Assembly (NCBI RefSeq): GCF_030711405.1
Contig: NZ_JAULSI010000021.1
Coordinates: 1 to 39,992, forward strand
Direction: 5' to 3'
DNA: 39,992 nt
Origin: Massilia brevitalea
GTDB lineage: Bacteria; Pseudomonadota; Gammaproteobacteria; Burkholderiales; Burkholderiaceae_D
Shown here: in pieces, positions 27,009 to 37,536 of the stretch
Numbering within the stretch: the first letter of the stretch is position 1
How the letters are laid out: the number at the start of each line of letters is the position of its first letter
Program-made: the position numbers and the translations under genes
Notes under the pieces: model-generated
Seen by the model: the letters and a program-made list of their open reading frames with translations, nothing else
Database searches by the model: none
What the model was told of the DNA's origin: nothing

Positions 27009-27805
27009 GGCGCATCGCACTAGGACTCCAGTACGTCGGCACCGGCTGGAATGGATACCAGAAACAGCCGAGCCGTGACACCGTGCAGGACGCCCTCGAG
27101 ATCGCCCTCGAGAAGTTCGCCCGCACCAGGCTGGCCACGACCTGCGCCGGCCGCACCGATTCCGGCGTGCACGCGGTCGAGCAGGTGGTCCACTTCGACA
27201 CCGAACTCGATCGCCCGATGCAGAGCTGGGTGCGCGGCACGAATACCTTCCTGCCCGATTCGGTCACGGTGCGCTGGGCCCACGAAGTGGCGCCCGACCC
27301 CGATGGCCAGGATTTCCACGCGCGTTTTTCGGCGCGCGCGCGCACCTACCACTACGTCCTGTACAACAACGCCAACCCATCGGCGCTGCTGGCCGGGCGC
27401 GCCGGCTGGGTGTTCCGCCCGCTCGACGTCGAGCGCATGCGCGAAGCGGCTGCGCACCTGATCGGCCTGCACGACTTTTCCTCGTTCCGCGCCTCGGGCT
27501 GCCAGGCGAACACGCCGGTGAAGGACATGCAGCACATCGGCATCGAGCGCCGCGGCGACATCATCGTGTTCACCGTGCGCGCCAGCGCCTTTTTGCACCA
27601 CATGGTGCGCAACATCGTCGGCGCCCTGGTGTATGTCGGCATCGGCCGCAACGAGCCGGGCTGGATGGCCGAGGTGCTGGCCGCGCGCGACCGCGACGCC
27701 GCCGCGCCCACCTTCATGCCGGACGGCCTGTACTTCGCCAAAATCGATTACGATCCGAAGTGGGGACTGCCGCAGGAGGCGGTCTCGCCACTGCCCTGGC
27801 TGTAA
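27005..27805 (+). CDS. truA: tRNA pseudouridine synthase A
   Basis: The gene starts at GTG 27005, overlapping the fimV stop by 4 bases (GTGA), and encodes 266 residues. [11 protein letters not shown] holds the catalytic Asp52. [11 protein letters not shown] and the C-terminal [17 protein letters not shown] complete the TruA pattern. It isomerises uridines 38-40 in the anticodon arm of several tRNAs. Coupling to fimV by overlap, and trpF starting 4 bp after its stop, shows that fimV, truA and the trp genes are read as one unit, an order usual in Burkholderiales. Confidence 0.96.
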   Translation: MRRIALGLQYVGTGWNGYQKQPSRDTVQDALEIALEKFARTRLATTCAGRTDSGVHAVEQVVHFDTELDRPMQSWVRGTNTFLPDSVTVRWAHEVAPDPDGQDFHARFSARARTYHYVLYNNANPSALLAGRAGWVFRPLDVERMREAAAHLIGLHDFSSFRASGCQANTPVKDMQHIGIERRGDIIVFTVRASAFLHHMVRNIVGALVYVGIGRNEPGWMAEVLAARDRDAAAPTFMPDGLYFAKIDYDPKWGLPQEAVSPLPWL

Positions 27806-28490
27806 GCTATGAATCAACAACGCACCCGCATCAAGATCTGCGGCATCACCCGCGAGCAGGATTTGCACGCGGCCGTCGATGCCGGCGCCGACGCCCTCGG
27901 CTTCGTGTTCTACCCGAAGAGCCCGCGCTACGTCACGCCAGAGCGCTTTGCCGAACTGGGCCGGCTGGTGCCGCCCTACGTCAGCGCCACCGCGCTGTTC
28001 GTGAACGCCACGCTGGGCGAAGTGAGGGCGGTGCTCGATGCGGCGCCGGTGGCGCTGCTGCAGTTCCACGGCGACGAAACGCCTGACGAATGCGCGACGA
28101 TTGCGGCTGTGGTGAAGCGTCCATTCGTGCGTGCCTTCCGCGTCAAGCCGGACACGGCGCACGCCGAACTGCTAGAATGCGAACTCGCATACCGCGCTGC
28201 CAGCCCCTGGTTTTCGAGTCTGTTGCTCGATGCCCACGTGGACGTCTACGGCGGCGCAGGAAAGGTCTTCGATTGGTCTCTTATTCCAAAAGAGCTCGCG
28301 CCTCGGGTCGTTTTGAGTGGTGGCTTGAGCGTGCAAAACGCGACTGACGCAACGGTCCGCGTACGCCCCTACGCCGTCGACATCAGCAGTGGTGTCGAGG
28401 AAGCGAAGGGGATCAAGGACGCCCGCAAGATCGCGGCCTTTGTCGCCGCGGTGCGGGCAGCCGATGCCATCACCCATAGCGAGACCCATC

Positions 28491-29777
<1,287 letters not shown>

Positions 29778-29816
29778 CCGATCCACGCATCCCTCATCCA
29801 CACCGAAAGCACAATT

Positions 29817-30614
29817 ATGTCCCGCATCGAACACACCTTCGCGACCCTGCGCGAACAAGATAAAACCGGCCTCGTCACCTTCATCACCGCCGGCGACCCC
29901 GGCCCCGACCTGACCGTGCCGCTGATGCACGCGCTGGTCGAAGGCGGCGCCGACGTCCTCGAACTCGGCGTTCCCTTCTCCGACCCGATGGCCGAAGGCC
30001 CGGTCATCCAGCGCGCCTGCGAACGCGCCCTGAAATTCGGCATCGGCCTGCCCGATGTCTTTAATTTCGTGCGCGAGTTCCGCAAGACGAATGCCAGCAC
30101 GCCGGTGGTCCTGATGGGCTACGCCAACCCGATCGAGCGCATCGGCCCGGACGAGTTCATCCGCTGCGCAAAAGAGGCCGGCGCCGACGGCGCCATCGTG
30201 GTCGACTACCCGCCGGAAGAGTGCGAAGCCTTTGCCGACGCCATGCGCGCGGCCGGCCTCGACCTGATCTTCCTGCTGGCCCCGACCTCGACCACGGAAC
30301 GCATCAGGCAGGTAGCCCGCTACGGCAGCGGCTTCAGCTATTACGTGTCGCTGAAAGGCGTCACCGGCGCCGGCAGCATCGACACCGAGGACGTGGCGCG
30401 CCGCGTGGCCGCGATCCGCGAACACGTGAGCCTGCCGATCGGCGTCGGCTTCGGCATCCGCGATGCGGCAACCGCCAGGGCCGTGGCCTCGGTGGCCGAT
30501 GCGGTGGTGATCGGCAGCCGCATCATTCAGGAAATCGAGAACGCCGGCGCGGAGCATGCAGTGGCGGCGGTGCGCGATTTCGTGGGCGGCATCCGTACGG
30601 CGCTCGACAGCTAG
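29817..30614 (+). CDS. trpA: Tryptophan synthase alpha subunit
   Basis: The 265-residue TIM barrel contains [15 protein letters not shown] with the catalytic Glu49. At the position of the Salmonella/E. coli catalytic Asp60 it has Glu60, a common variant in this lineage as far as I recall. [12 protein letters not shown] and the phosphate-binding GVGFGI and VVIGSRI complete the family pattern. It releases indole from indole-glycerol phosphate and channels it to TrpB. A good terminator follows, ending the trp block. Confidence 0.96.
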   Translation: MSRIEHTFATLREQDKTGLVTFITAGDPGPDLTVPLMHALVEGGADVLELGVPFSDPMAEGPVIQRACERALKFGIGLPDVFNFVREFRKTNASTPVVLMGYANPIERIGPDEFIRCAKEAGADGAIVVDYPPEECEAFADAMRAAGLDLIFLLAPTSTTERIRQVARYGSGFSYYVSLKGVTGAGSIDTEDVARRVAAIREHVSLPIGVGFGIRDAATARAVASVADAVVIGSRIIQEIENAGAEHAVAAVRDFVGGIRTALDS

Positions 30615-30636
30615 CCGCGCTTGCCGCCTTGCCAGG

Positions 30637-30668
30637 ACGCCGGCCGGCCGCTGACCGCCGGCGTTTTT
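30637..30668 (+). terminator. Rho-independent terminator after trpA
   Basis: ACGCCGGC (30637-30644) pairs with GCCGGCGT (30657-30664), followed by TTTT and AC. It lies 23 bp after the trpA stop. Confidence 0.88.
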
Positions 30669-30734
30669 ACTTGTTCACTTGCTATCTAGTACGTTACATT
30701 GGTGCAACTTAACCTGGTATCGACAAGGCATCCC

Positions 30735-31019
30735 ATGAAAAAGCAAGTCGTCAGCGTTTCCATCCTGCAGAACGCCAAGGTGATGGCGGCCCTGTATTTC
30801 GTGATCTCGCTCCCGTTCACGCTGCTGATGACCATCCCGGCCCTGATGGGGCAGGGGCAGGGCGCCGGCTTCTCGATCGTGATGCTGGTCCTGATGCCGC
30901 TGCTCTACACCCTGATCGGGTTCGTTTTCACGCTGGTCGGTGCCTGGGTTTACAACCAGATTGCGGCGCGTATCGGAGGATTCGAGTTCACAACGGCTGA
31001 GGTAGCTAACGATCGGTGA
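30735..31019 (+). CDS. Small two-helix membrane protein, DUF3566-like
   Basis: Start ATG 30735 gives 94 residues; the frame is open further upstream without support. Two hydrophobic segments (about 15-38 and 46-75) are followed by YNQIAARIGGFEFTT. The YN-x2-A-x3-GG-x-E ending resembles, from memory, the small transmembrane family DUF3566, whose function is unknown. It lies between trpA and accD. The 3' end of a second, decayed copy lies 1 kb further on, beyond a TnpB insertion, so the ancestor had two copies in tandem. Confidence 0.75.
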   Translation: MKKQVVSVSILQNAKVMAALYFVISLPFTLLMTIPALMGQGQGAGFSIVMLVLMPLLYTLIGFVFTLVGAWVYNQIAARIGGFEFTTAEVANDR

Positions 31020-31177
31020 AGTGTTCGCTTGCTGTTCCAATCCGTATTGAGCACCGGACAGCGATGTGCTGGCAATGTCACCGTATCGTTTGCCCGGCAC
31101 TAAGGCCGGATGCCATAGTCGTTGAAACCATGAGCTGACTGATAGTGTCAGACATTGAGTAAAGGAGGCTCAATGGA

Positions 31178-31996
31178 ATGATCCTGGCCCACCGTATCCG
31201 GCTCGACCCCAACAAAGCGCAGACAACGCATCTGGCGCGTGCAGCAGGAATTGCACGTTTCGCCTACAACTGGGCACTGGTCGAATGCGAGCGACAATTC
31301 GAGGCGTGCAAGGTTAACCCAGCTTTGCCCAGGCCAAACCAAGCGGTATTGGGGCGCCAACTAAACGCGATCAAGCGCATTCAGTTCCCGTGGATGCTGG
31401 AAGTAACGAAGAATGCGCCCCAGATGGCGATCAGGCAGTTGGGCCGCGCTTTCCAGAATTTCTTTGATAAACGGGCGCGCTACCCACGCTTTCGGCGCAA
31501 GGGCACCCACGACCGCTTCACATTGACCACCGACCAGTTCCAGATCGATGGTAAACGCATCCCTATCCCAAGACTTGGATGGGTCAGGATGCGCGAAACC
31601 CTGCGCTTTTCGGGGCGGATTGTCTCTGCGACCATCTCGCGCACAGCCGACCACTGGTATGTCGGTATCACTATCGACACTTCCGACGCACATTTGCCAC
31701 AAGCCAAAAACCAAGGCGCGGTAGGTGTCGACTTCGGGGTAACGCACTTGGTCACCTTGTCGACGGGAGAGAAAATCGTTGGACCCAAACCACTACAGAC
31801 ATTCCTGAACCGACTTCGACGCCTGTCACGCGCTTTGTCGCGCAAAACAAAGGGTTCATGTAATCGCAGTAAGGCAAAAACCAAGCTGGCCCGCCTGTAC
31901 GCCAGGATCGCCAACATACGCGCGAAATACAGGGTGAAACCAGCCCCAGCGAAGCAGGAATCCAGCGGAAAGTTAAGTAGACTTAGCTTTGTGTAA
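31178..31996 (+). pseudogene. TnpB (IS200/IS605 OrfB family), internally deleted
   Basis: AAAGGAGG precedes ATG 31178; an ATG six bases earlier meets TGA at once. The 272 residues begin with the OrfB helix-turn-helix region (MILAHRIRLDPNKAQ, ARFAYNWAL), then FFDKRARYPRFRRKG, and the first RuvC motif with Asp185 (VGVDFGVTHL). After about residue 250 (ARIANIRAKY) the protein jumps to VKPAPAKQESS, which looks like the usual far C-terminal tail of TnpB. The central and late parts with the second RuvC motif (Glu), the zinc finger and the third RuvC motif are missing. As an RNA-guided nuclease it should be dead. No TnpA gene is present. Flanking gene scars show it inserted in a duplicated membrane-protein gene. 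Confidence 0.75.
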
Positions 31997-32008
31997 GTCT
32001 GGAAGAAC

Positions 32009-32078
32009 GTGTATAACTTGATTGCCGCCCGCCCGCATCGGCGGTTTCGAGTTCACGACGGTCGAGGTCGGTAAGTAA
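32009..32078 (+). pseudogene. 3' remnant of a second DUF3566-like gene
   Basis: The codons read VYNLIAAR and, after a shift of one frame, IGGFEFTTVEVGK and stop at TAA 32076-32078. This parallels VYNQIAARIGGFEFTTAEV of the intact gene at 30735-31019. The 5' part is gone, and the TnpB element stands in its place. It is a decayed paralogue. Confidence 0.75.
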
Positions 32079-32178
32079 GCCCACTTCGGCGTAATTGTCA
32101 GAAAGCCAAGCGGTCGACAAGCCCGGCGCTAGCGGCTACACTACGCCCCAACTTCAGAAACGCCGCAAAGGAGATAAC

Positions 32179-33054
32179 ATGAGTTGGTTGGAAAAACTGC
32201 TGCCCCCACGGATCCAGCGCTCCGATGCCGCCAATCGCAAGACCATGCCGGAAGGCCTGTGGGTCAAGTGCCCATCGTGCGAAGCCGTGCTGTACCGCGC
32301 CGACCTGGACGCGAACCAGCACGTTTGCCCGAAGTGCGACCACCACATGCGTATCCGCGCCAGAGAACGCCTCGACGCGCTGCTCGACGCAGGCGGCCGC
32401 TATGAAATCGGCCAGGAAGCATTGCCGGTCGACACCCTGAAATTCAAGGACAGCAAGAAGTACCCGGACCGCCTGAAGGCCGCGATGGAGGCCACCGGCG
32501 AAACCGACGCGCTGATCGTCCAGGGCGGCTCGATCATGAGCCTGCCGGTGGTCGTGGCCTGCTTCGAATTCGAATTCATGGGCGGCTCGATGGGCTCGGT
32601 CGTCGGCGAACGCTTCGCCCGCGGCGCCCAGATCGCACTGGAACAGAAAGTGCCGTTCATCTGCATCACCGCCACCGGCGGCGCACGCATGCAGGAAGGC
32701 TTGCTGTCGCTGCTGCAGATGGCCAAGACCACGGCCATGCTGACCAAGCTGTCCGAGAAAAAACTGCCGTTCATCAGCGTGCTGACCGACCCGACCATGG
32801 GCGGCGTGTCGGCCTCGTTCGCCTTCATGGGCGACGTCGTGATTGCCGAACCGAAAGCCCTGATCGGCTTCGCCGGCCCGCGCGTGATCGAAAACACCGT
32901 GCGCGAAAAACTGCCGGAAGGCTTCCAGCGCGCCGAATTCCTGGTGCAGAAGGGCGCCGTCGACATGATCGTCGACCGCCGCAAGATGCGCGAAGAAATC
33001 GCGCGCCTGCTGGCCCTGCTGCAGAACCAGGCTGCCGAAGTCGTCGCCGAATAA
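32179..33054 (+). CDS. accD: Acetyl-CoA carboxylase carboxyltransferase beta subunit
   Basis: AAAGGAG precedes ATG 32179. The 291-residue protein has a four-cysteine zinc finger (Cys31, 34, 50, 53 in CPSC and CPKC) and the crotonase-like carboxyltransferase core with [22 protein letters not shown] and [14 protein letters not shown]. With AccA it transfers CO2 from carboxybiotin to acetyl-CoA, the first step in fatty acid synthesis. The accD-folC-SPOR-cvpA-purF order is widespread in proteobacteria. Confidence 0.96.
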   Translation: MSWLEKLLPPRIQRSDAANRKTMPEGLWVKCPSCEAVLYRADLDANQHVCPKCDHHMRIRARERLDALLDAGGRYEIGQEALPVDTLKFKDSKKYPDRLKAAMEATGETDALIVQGGSIMSLPVVVACFEFEFMGGSMGSVVGERFARGAQIALEQKVPFICITATGGARMQEGLLSLLQMAKTTAMLTKLSEKKLPFISVLTDPTMGGVSASFAFMGDVVIAEPKALIGFAGPRVIENTVREKLPEGFQRAEFLVQKGAVDMIVDRRKMREEIARLLALLQNQAAEVVAE

Positions 33055-33075
33055 CAGCATCGCACATCGCTCCTG

Positions 33076-33110
33076 ACGGCCGGCCGTCCGCCACGCGGGC
33101 CGCCGGCCGT
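33076..33110 (+). terminator. GC-rich hairpin after accD
   Basis: ACGGCCGG (33076-33083) pairs with CCGGCCGT (33103-33110), followed by TCATCCTTATT, a weak U-rich stretch. It may only partly reduce read-through into folC, 30 bp away. Confidence 0.5.
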
Positions 33111-33139
33111 TCATCCTTATTGCGTCTCAACATTAATCC

Positions 33140-34438
33140 ATGCAAAACCTCCCCACCACCTTGCCTGCGTGGCTGGCGCTGATCGAGTCGCGCCACGCCG
33201 AAACCTATATCGACATGGGCCTGGACCGCGTGCGCGCCGTCAAGGAGCGCATGGGCCTGGCCTTCGCCTGCCCGGTGATCATGGTGGCCGGCACCAACGG
33301 CAAGGGCTCGACCTGCGCCATGCTCGAATCGGTCCTGCTGCATGCCGGCTACCGCGTCGGCCTCTACATCAAGCCGCACTTCCTCGACTTCAACGAGCGA
33401 GCCCGCATCAACGGCGAAATGGCGAGCGACGACGCCATCGTCGAGGCTTTCGACTACGTGGAAGCCCAGCGCGGCGACATCTCGCTGACCTATTTCGAGT
33501 TCACCACCCTGGCCATCATGCATTTGATCTCGAAAGCCGGCGTCGACGTGGCGATCCTGGAAGTGGGCCTGGGCGGGCGCCTGGACGCAGTGAACGTGAT
33601 CGACGCCGACGTCTCCATCGTCACCAGCATCGACATCGACCATGCCGACTACCTGGGCGACACGCGCGAGGCCATCGGCTTCGAAAAGGCTGGCATCTTC
33701 CGCGCCGGCAAGACCGCGATCTGCAGCGACCCGGTGCCGCCAAGCACCCTGATCAAGCACGCCGAGGACATCGGCGCCGACTTGTGGCTGATCGGCCGCG
33801 ACTTCAACTACCAGGGCGACCAGCAGCAGTGGAGCTGGGGCGGACGCAACCAGCGCCGCAATTCGCTGGCCTATCCGGCCCTGCGCGGCGCGAACCAGTT
33901 GCTGAACGCCTCGGCGGCGCTGGCAGCACTCGAGGCCCTGCGCATGCAACTCCCGGCTGGCGCCCAGGAAGTGCGCACGGGGCTGGCGCTGGTGGAACTG
34001 CCGGGCCGCTTCCAGGTACTGCCGGGCCGCCCGACCACGGTGCTCGATGTGGCGCATAACCCACATGCCTCGGCCACCCTGGCCCAGAACCTCGGCAACA
34101 TGGGTTTCCATCGCTATACCTATGCCGTGTTCGGCATCATGGAAGACAAGGACATCGCCGGCGTGCTCGCCCCCATGGCCGGTTTGGTCGACCACTGGTG
34201 CCTGGCCGACCTGCCGTCGCCGCGCTCGGCAAAGGGCGAACAACTGGCCGAACAGGTGGCCGCGCTGAAGCCTGCCGGCGCGAAAGAAGAGGACTTTTCA
34301 GTGACCAGTTTCGCCGATCCGGCCGCCGCATTCGCAAATGCGGTGAGCCGTGCCGGGGAGAATGATAGAATTGTGGTCTTTGGCTCGTTCTATACCGTCG
34401 CCGGCGTGATGGCGGCCCGAAAAAACTCTCTTCACTGA
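33140..34438 (+). CDS. folC: Bifunctional dihydrofolate/folylpolyglutamate synthase
   Basis: The 432-residue Mur-ligase-like protein has the ATP loop GTNGKGS (51-57), the folate-site segment YIKPHFLDFNERARING, LEVGLGGRLDAVNV and DHADYLGDTREAIGFEKAGIFR, and the C-terminal DVAHNPHA. It adds glutamate to dihydropteroate and to folates. The length is normal. It lies 9 bp before the SPOR gene, so the two are co-transcribed. Confidence 0.95.
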   Translation: MQNLPTTLPAWLALIESRHAETYIDMGLDRVRAVKERMGLAFACPVIMVAGTNGKGSTCAMLESVLLHAGYRVGLYIKPHFLDFNERARINGEMASDDAIVEAFDYVEAQRGDISLTYFEFTTLAIMHLISKAGVDVAILEVGLGGRLDAVNVIDADVSIVTSIDIDHADYLGDTREAIGFEKAGIFRAGKTAICSDPVPPSTLIKHAEDIGADLWLIGRDFNYQGDQQQWSWGGRNQRRNSLAYPALRGANQLLNASAALAALEALRMQLPAGAQEVRTGLALVELPGRFQVLPGRPTTVLDVAHNPHASATLAQNLGNMGFHRYTYAVFGIMEDKDIAGVLAPMAGLVDHWCLADLPSPRSAKGEQLAEQVAALKPAGAKEEDFSVTSFADPAAAFANAVSRAGENDRIVVFGSFYTVAGVMAARKNSLH

Positions 34439-34447
34439 TTAAGACGC

Positions 34448-35455
34448 ATGGGCTTGTTCTCGATCTTTAGTAAAAACAAGCAAGAAAGCACTGCCCAGGA
34501 CAGTGGTCATTTCTCCCGCGACGACGACAATCTTGCCGAGCGCGCCCGTGCCAAGCGGGCTGCCTACGCGGGCGAAGCGGCAAGCGCCTCGCGCCGCAGC
34601 CGCAGCGGTGGCGACCCCATGCTGCCTGAGAAGAAGCGCGCACGGCGCCGCCTGGTAGGCGCGATCGCGCTGGCGCTGGCCGCCGCCGTCGGCCTGCCGA
34701 TGCTGCTCGACTCCGAACCGCGTCCGCTGGTGGGCGACATTGCCATCGATATCCCGGCCAAGGACAAGGCGCCGGCCCTGCCTGTGCCGCCGAGCCCGGT
34801 GCCGGCTGCCGACAGCGTCGACCAGGACGAGGAAATCATCGATCCGCCGGCGCCGCCTGCTTCTACTCAAGGCACGACGCAGGGTACGACGCAAGCCGCG
34901 CCGCCGCCGGTGCGTACGGCCCAGGCGCCTAAGTTCGATCCGAAAGAGCTGGTGTACGCCGAGCCGGAACCGAAGCCTGCGCCCAAGGCGGAACATAAAG
35001 CCGAACCGAAGCCGGAACCGAAGAAGCCGGAACCGAAGCCCGTCGAGCACAAGCCCGAGCCGAAGAAGCCCGAGGCTAAGCCGGAGCCGAAGAAGCCCGA
35101 GCCGAAAAAGGCGGACGAGAAAAAGCCCGAAGACAAGCCGCGTACCAAAGACCAGGACGCCGCACGGGCGCTGGCCCTGCTCGAAGGCAAGCCAGCCGAC
35201 AAGGCCGAAAAGCCCGCCGCCGCCAAGTCCGAGGCCAGCCAGCGTTTCGTGGTCCAGGTGGCCGCACTGGCGAGCCAGGACAAGGTGGCCGAATTGCAGG
35301 CAAGGCTGCGCGCCGCCGGCGTCAGCGCCCATACCCGCAAGTCGGGCGAGCTGATCCGGGTCCAGGTGGGGCCGTTCGGCAGCCGCGAAGAAGCGGAAAA
35401 GGCGCGCGCCAGGCTGAGCGCCCAGGGCTTCAGCGGTTTCCTGGTTCCGGTGTAA
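34448..35455 (+). CDS. SPOR-domain protein, DedD-like, with Lys/Pro/Glu repeat linker
   Basis: The 335-residue protein has a basic cytoplasmic N-terminus, a single transmembrane helix at about 67-86 (LVGAIALALAAAVGLPMLL), a long periplasmic linker with many KPEPK repeats (about 176-235), and a C-terminal SPOR domain (from FVVQVAALASQDKVAELQ to the end). SPOR domains bind denuded glycan strands at the division septum. Position between folC and cvpA matches DedD of E. coli. The repeat linker likely spans the periplasm as an extended rod. Confidence 0.9.
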   Translation: MGLFSIFSKNKQESTAQDSGHFSRDDDNLAERARAKRAAYAGEAASASRRSRSGGDPMLPEKKRARRRLVGAIALALAAAVGLPMLLDSEPRPLVGDIAIDIPAKDKAPALPVPPSPVPAADSVDQDEEIIDPPAPPASTQGTTQGTTQAAPPPVRTAQAPKFDPKELVYAEPEPKPAPKAEHKAEPKPEPKKPEPKPVEHKPEPKKPEAKPEPKKPEPKKADEKKPEDKPRTKDQDAARALALLEGKPADKAEKPAAAKSEASQRFVVQVAALASQDKVAELQARLRAAGVSAHTRKSGELIRVQVGPFGSREEAEKARARLSAQGFSGFLVPV

Positions 35456-35471
35456 GCGTGGTCGGGGCAGC

Positions 35472-35960
35472 GTGACGATTTTCGATTATCTGGTATTGTT
35501 CGTGCTGATTTCCTCCGTCATCATCAGCACCATGCGTGGCCTGGTGAAGGAAATCCTGTCGCTGCTGGGCTGGGTCGTCGCCTTTGTGGTCGCGAATGCC
35601 TATGGCGCCCAGCTGGCGCCGCTGCTGCCGGAAATGATTCCCGGCGAAACGGTGCGCCTGATGGTGGCCTTTGTCGCCTTGTTCCTCGGTGTGCGCATCC
35701 TGATGGGATTGCTGGCGCTGGCGCTCGGTTCGCTGATCGAGGCAGCCGGGCTGACCCTGGCGGACCGCGGCCTCGGCGGCCTGTTCGGCCTGGCGCGCGG
35801 TGTTGTCATGGTGCTGGCCGCCGTTATAGTGTGTTCGATGACTTCCATCCCTCAACAAGCATTCTGGAAAGAAGCGCTGTTGTCGCCCCTGGCGGAGACC
35901 GGTGCACGCACGGTCAAGCCTTTCCTTCCCGCTGCCCTGGCGCAGCATGTTCAGTTTTGA
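35472..35960 (+). CDS. cvpA: CvpA-family membrane protein
   Basis: The gene starts at GTG 35472 with GGGGCAG before it and encodes 162 residues with four hydrophobic helices. The opening DYLVLFVLISSVIISTMRGLVKE and the GLGGLFGLARG segment match the CvpA/colicin V production family. It sits directly before purF, the classical E. coli order cvpA-purF. The name derives from colicin V production in E. coli; its general role in the inner membrane is not settled. Confidence 0.93.
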   Translation: MTIFDYLVLFVLISSVIISTMRGLVKEILSLLGWVVAFVVANAYGAQLAPLLPEMIPGETVRLMVAFVALFLGVRILMGLLALALGSLIEAAGLTLADRGLGGLFGLARGVVMVLAAVIVCSMTSIPQQAFWKEALLSPLAETGARTVKPFLPAALAQHVQF

Positions 35961-35997
35961 TCTTTCTGTAACGGCATTCAGTTCTTAGGAGCACACC

Positions 35998-37521
35998 ATG
36001 TGTGGCATCGTCGGCGTCGTCTCGCAAACTCCCGTCAACCAGCTCTTGTACGACGCATTGCTGCTGCTGCAGCACCGCGGCCAGGATGCGGCGGGCATTG
36101 CAACCAATCACAGCAGCATGTTCTCGATGTACAAGGCCAACGGCCTGGTGCGCGACGTGTTCCGCACCCGTAACATGCGTTCGCTGCAGGGTAACACCGG
36201 CATCGGCCACTGCCGCTACCCGACCGCCGGCTCGTCGAGCGAAGAGGAAGCGCAGCCGTTCTACGTGAACGCGCCGTTCGGCATCACCCTGGCCCACAAC
36301 GGCAACCTGACCAACCAGGCGGAATTGAAAGACGCACTGTTCCGCAACGACCGCCGCCACATCAACACCAACTCCGACTCGGAAGTGCTGCTGAATGTGC
36401 TGGCGCACGAGATCCAGGTCGCGGCTAATGGTTATTCGCTCGATGCCGAGGCCGTCTTCAAGGCGGTCGGCATCGTCCACAAGCGCGTGCGCGGCGCCTA
36501 CGCCGTCGTCGCCCAGATCGCCGGCCACGGCATGCTGGCCTTCCGTGACCCCTACGGCATCCGTCCGCTGTGCCTGGGCATGAACGAAGGAGAAAATGGC
36601 GTCGAATACATGGTCGCCAGCGAATCGGTGGCCCTGGAAGGCATCGGTTTCCGTTTCGTGCGCGACATTGCGCCGGGCGAAGCCGTGTTCATCGGCGAAG
36701 ATGGGCAACTCCACGCGCGCCAGTGCGCCGAGAACCCATCGCTGAACCCCTGCGCCTTCGAATACGTCTACCTGGCGCGCCCGGATTCGGTAATCGACGG
36801 CGCCTCGGTGTATGCCACGCGCCTGAAGATGGGTGAATACCTGGCAGATAAGATTCGCAAGGAAATCCCGGTCGAGGAAATCGATGTGGTCATGCCGATC
36901 CCGGATTCCTCGCGTCCGGCCGCGATCCAGCTGGCGCTGAAGCTGGGCGTGGAATACCGCGAAGGTTTCATCAAGAACCGCTATATCGGCCGCACCTTCA
37001 TCATGCCGGGGCAGGGCATGCGCAAGAAATCGGTGCGCCAGAAATTGAACGCCATCGGTTCCGAGTTCAAGGGCAAGAACGTGCTGCTGGTCGACGATTC
37101 CATCGTGCGCGGCACCACCAGCCGCGAGATCGTGCAGATGGCGCGCGAAGCCGGCGCCCGCAAGGTGTTCTTCGCCTCGGCCGCGCCACCGGTGCTGTTC
37201 CCGAACGTGTACGGCATCGACATGCCGACCCGCGACGAGCTGATCGCCTATGGCCGCACGGTTGAAGAGGTGTGCAAGGAAATCACGGCCGACCGCCTGG
37301 TCTACCAGGACATCGACGCGCTGAAGCGTTCGATCTCGGATGTGAACCCGGAACTGACCAACTTCGAGGCCTCGTGCTTCGACGGCGTGTACGTGACCGG
37401 CGACGTGACCCCGGCCTACCTCGACAACCTGGAATCGGCCCGCCACAACGGCGGCAAGGCGCGTCCCGAGGACGAGGTGCGCACCCAGCTGAATTTGAAT
37501 CCGCCTGTGGCCGCGGAATAA
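35998..37521 (+). CDS. purF: Amidophosphoribosyltransferase
   Basis: AGGAG precedes ATG 35998. The 507-residue protein starts MCGIVGVV, so Cys2 becomes the N-terminal nucleophile without propeptide, as in the E. coli type. The glutaminase domain has HNGNLTN and SDSEVLL. The phosphoribosyltransferase domain has the PRPP loop [14 protein letters not shown]. It makes phosphoribosylamine, the first committed purine step. metZ follows after 15 bp. Confidence 0.97.
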   Translation: MCGIVGVVSQTPVNQLLYDALLLLQHRGQDAAGIATNHSSMFSMYKANGLVRDVFRTRNMRSLQGNTGIGHCRYPTAGSSSEEEAQPFYVNAPFGITLAHNGNLTNQAELKDALFRNDRRHINTNSDSEVLLNVLAHEIQVAANGYSLDAEAVFKAVGIVHKRVRGAYAVVAQIAGHGMLAFRDPYGIRPLCLGMNEGENGVEYMVASESVALEGIGFRFVRDIAPGEAVFIGEDGQLHARQCAENPSLNPCAFEYVYLARPDSVIDGASVYATRLKMGEYLADKIRKEIPVEEIDVVMPIPDSSRPAAIQLALKLGVEYREGFIKNRYIGRTFIMPGQGMRKKSVRQKLNAIGSEFKGKNVLLVDDSIVRGTTSREIVQMAREAGARKVFFASAAPPVLFPNVYGIDMPTRDELIAYGRTVEEVCKEITADRLVYQDIDALKRSISDVNPELTNFEASCFDGVYVTGDVTPAYLDNLESARHNGGKARPEDEVRTQLNLNPPVAAE

Positions 37522-37536
37522 TTGGCAGGAAGATCG

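Noticed and set aside
29955..30000. TrpA Glu in place of catalytic Asp60 as loss of activity
   Set aside because: MAEGP at this place is, as far as I recall, normal for many betaproteobacterial TrpA proteins, and all other active-site motifs are intact.
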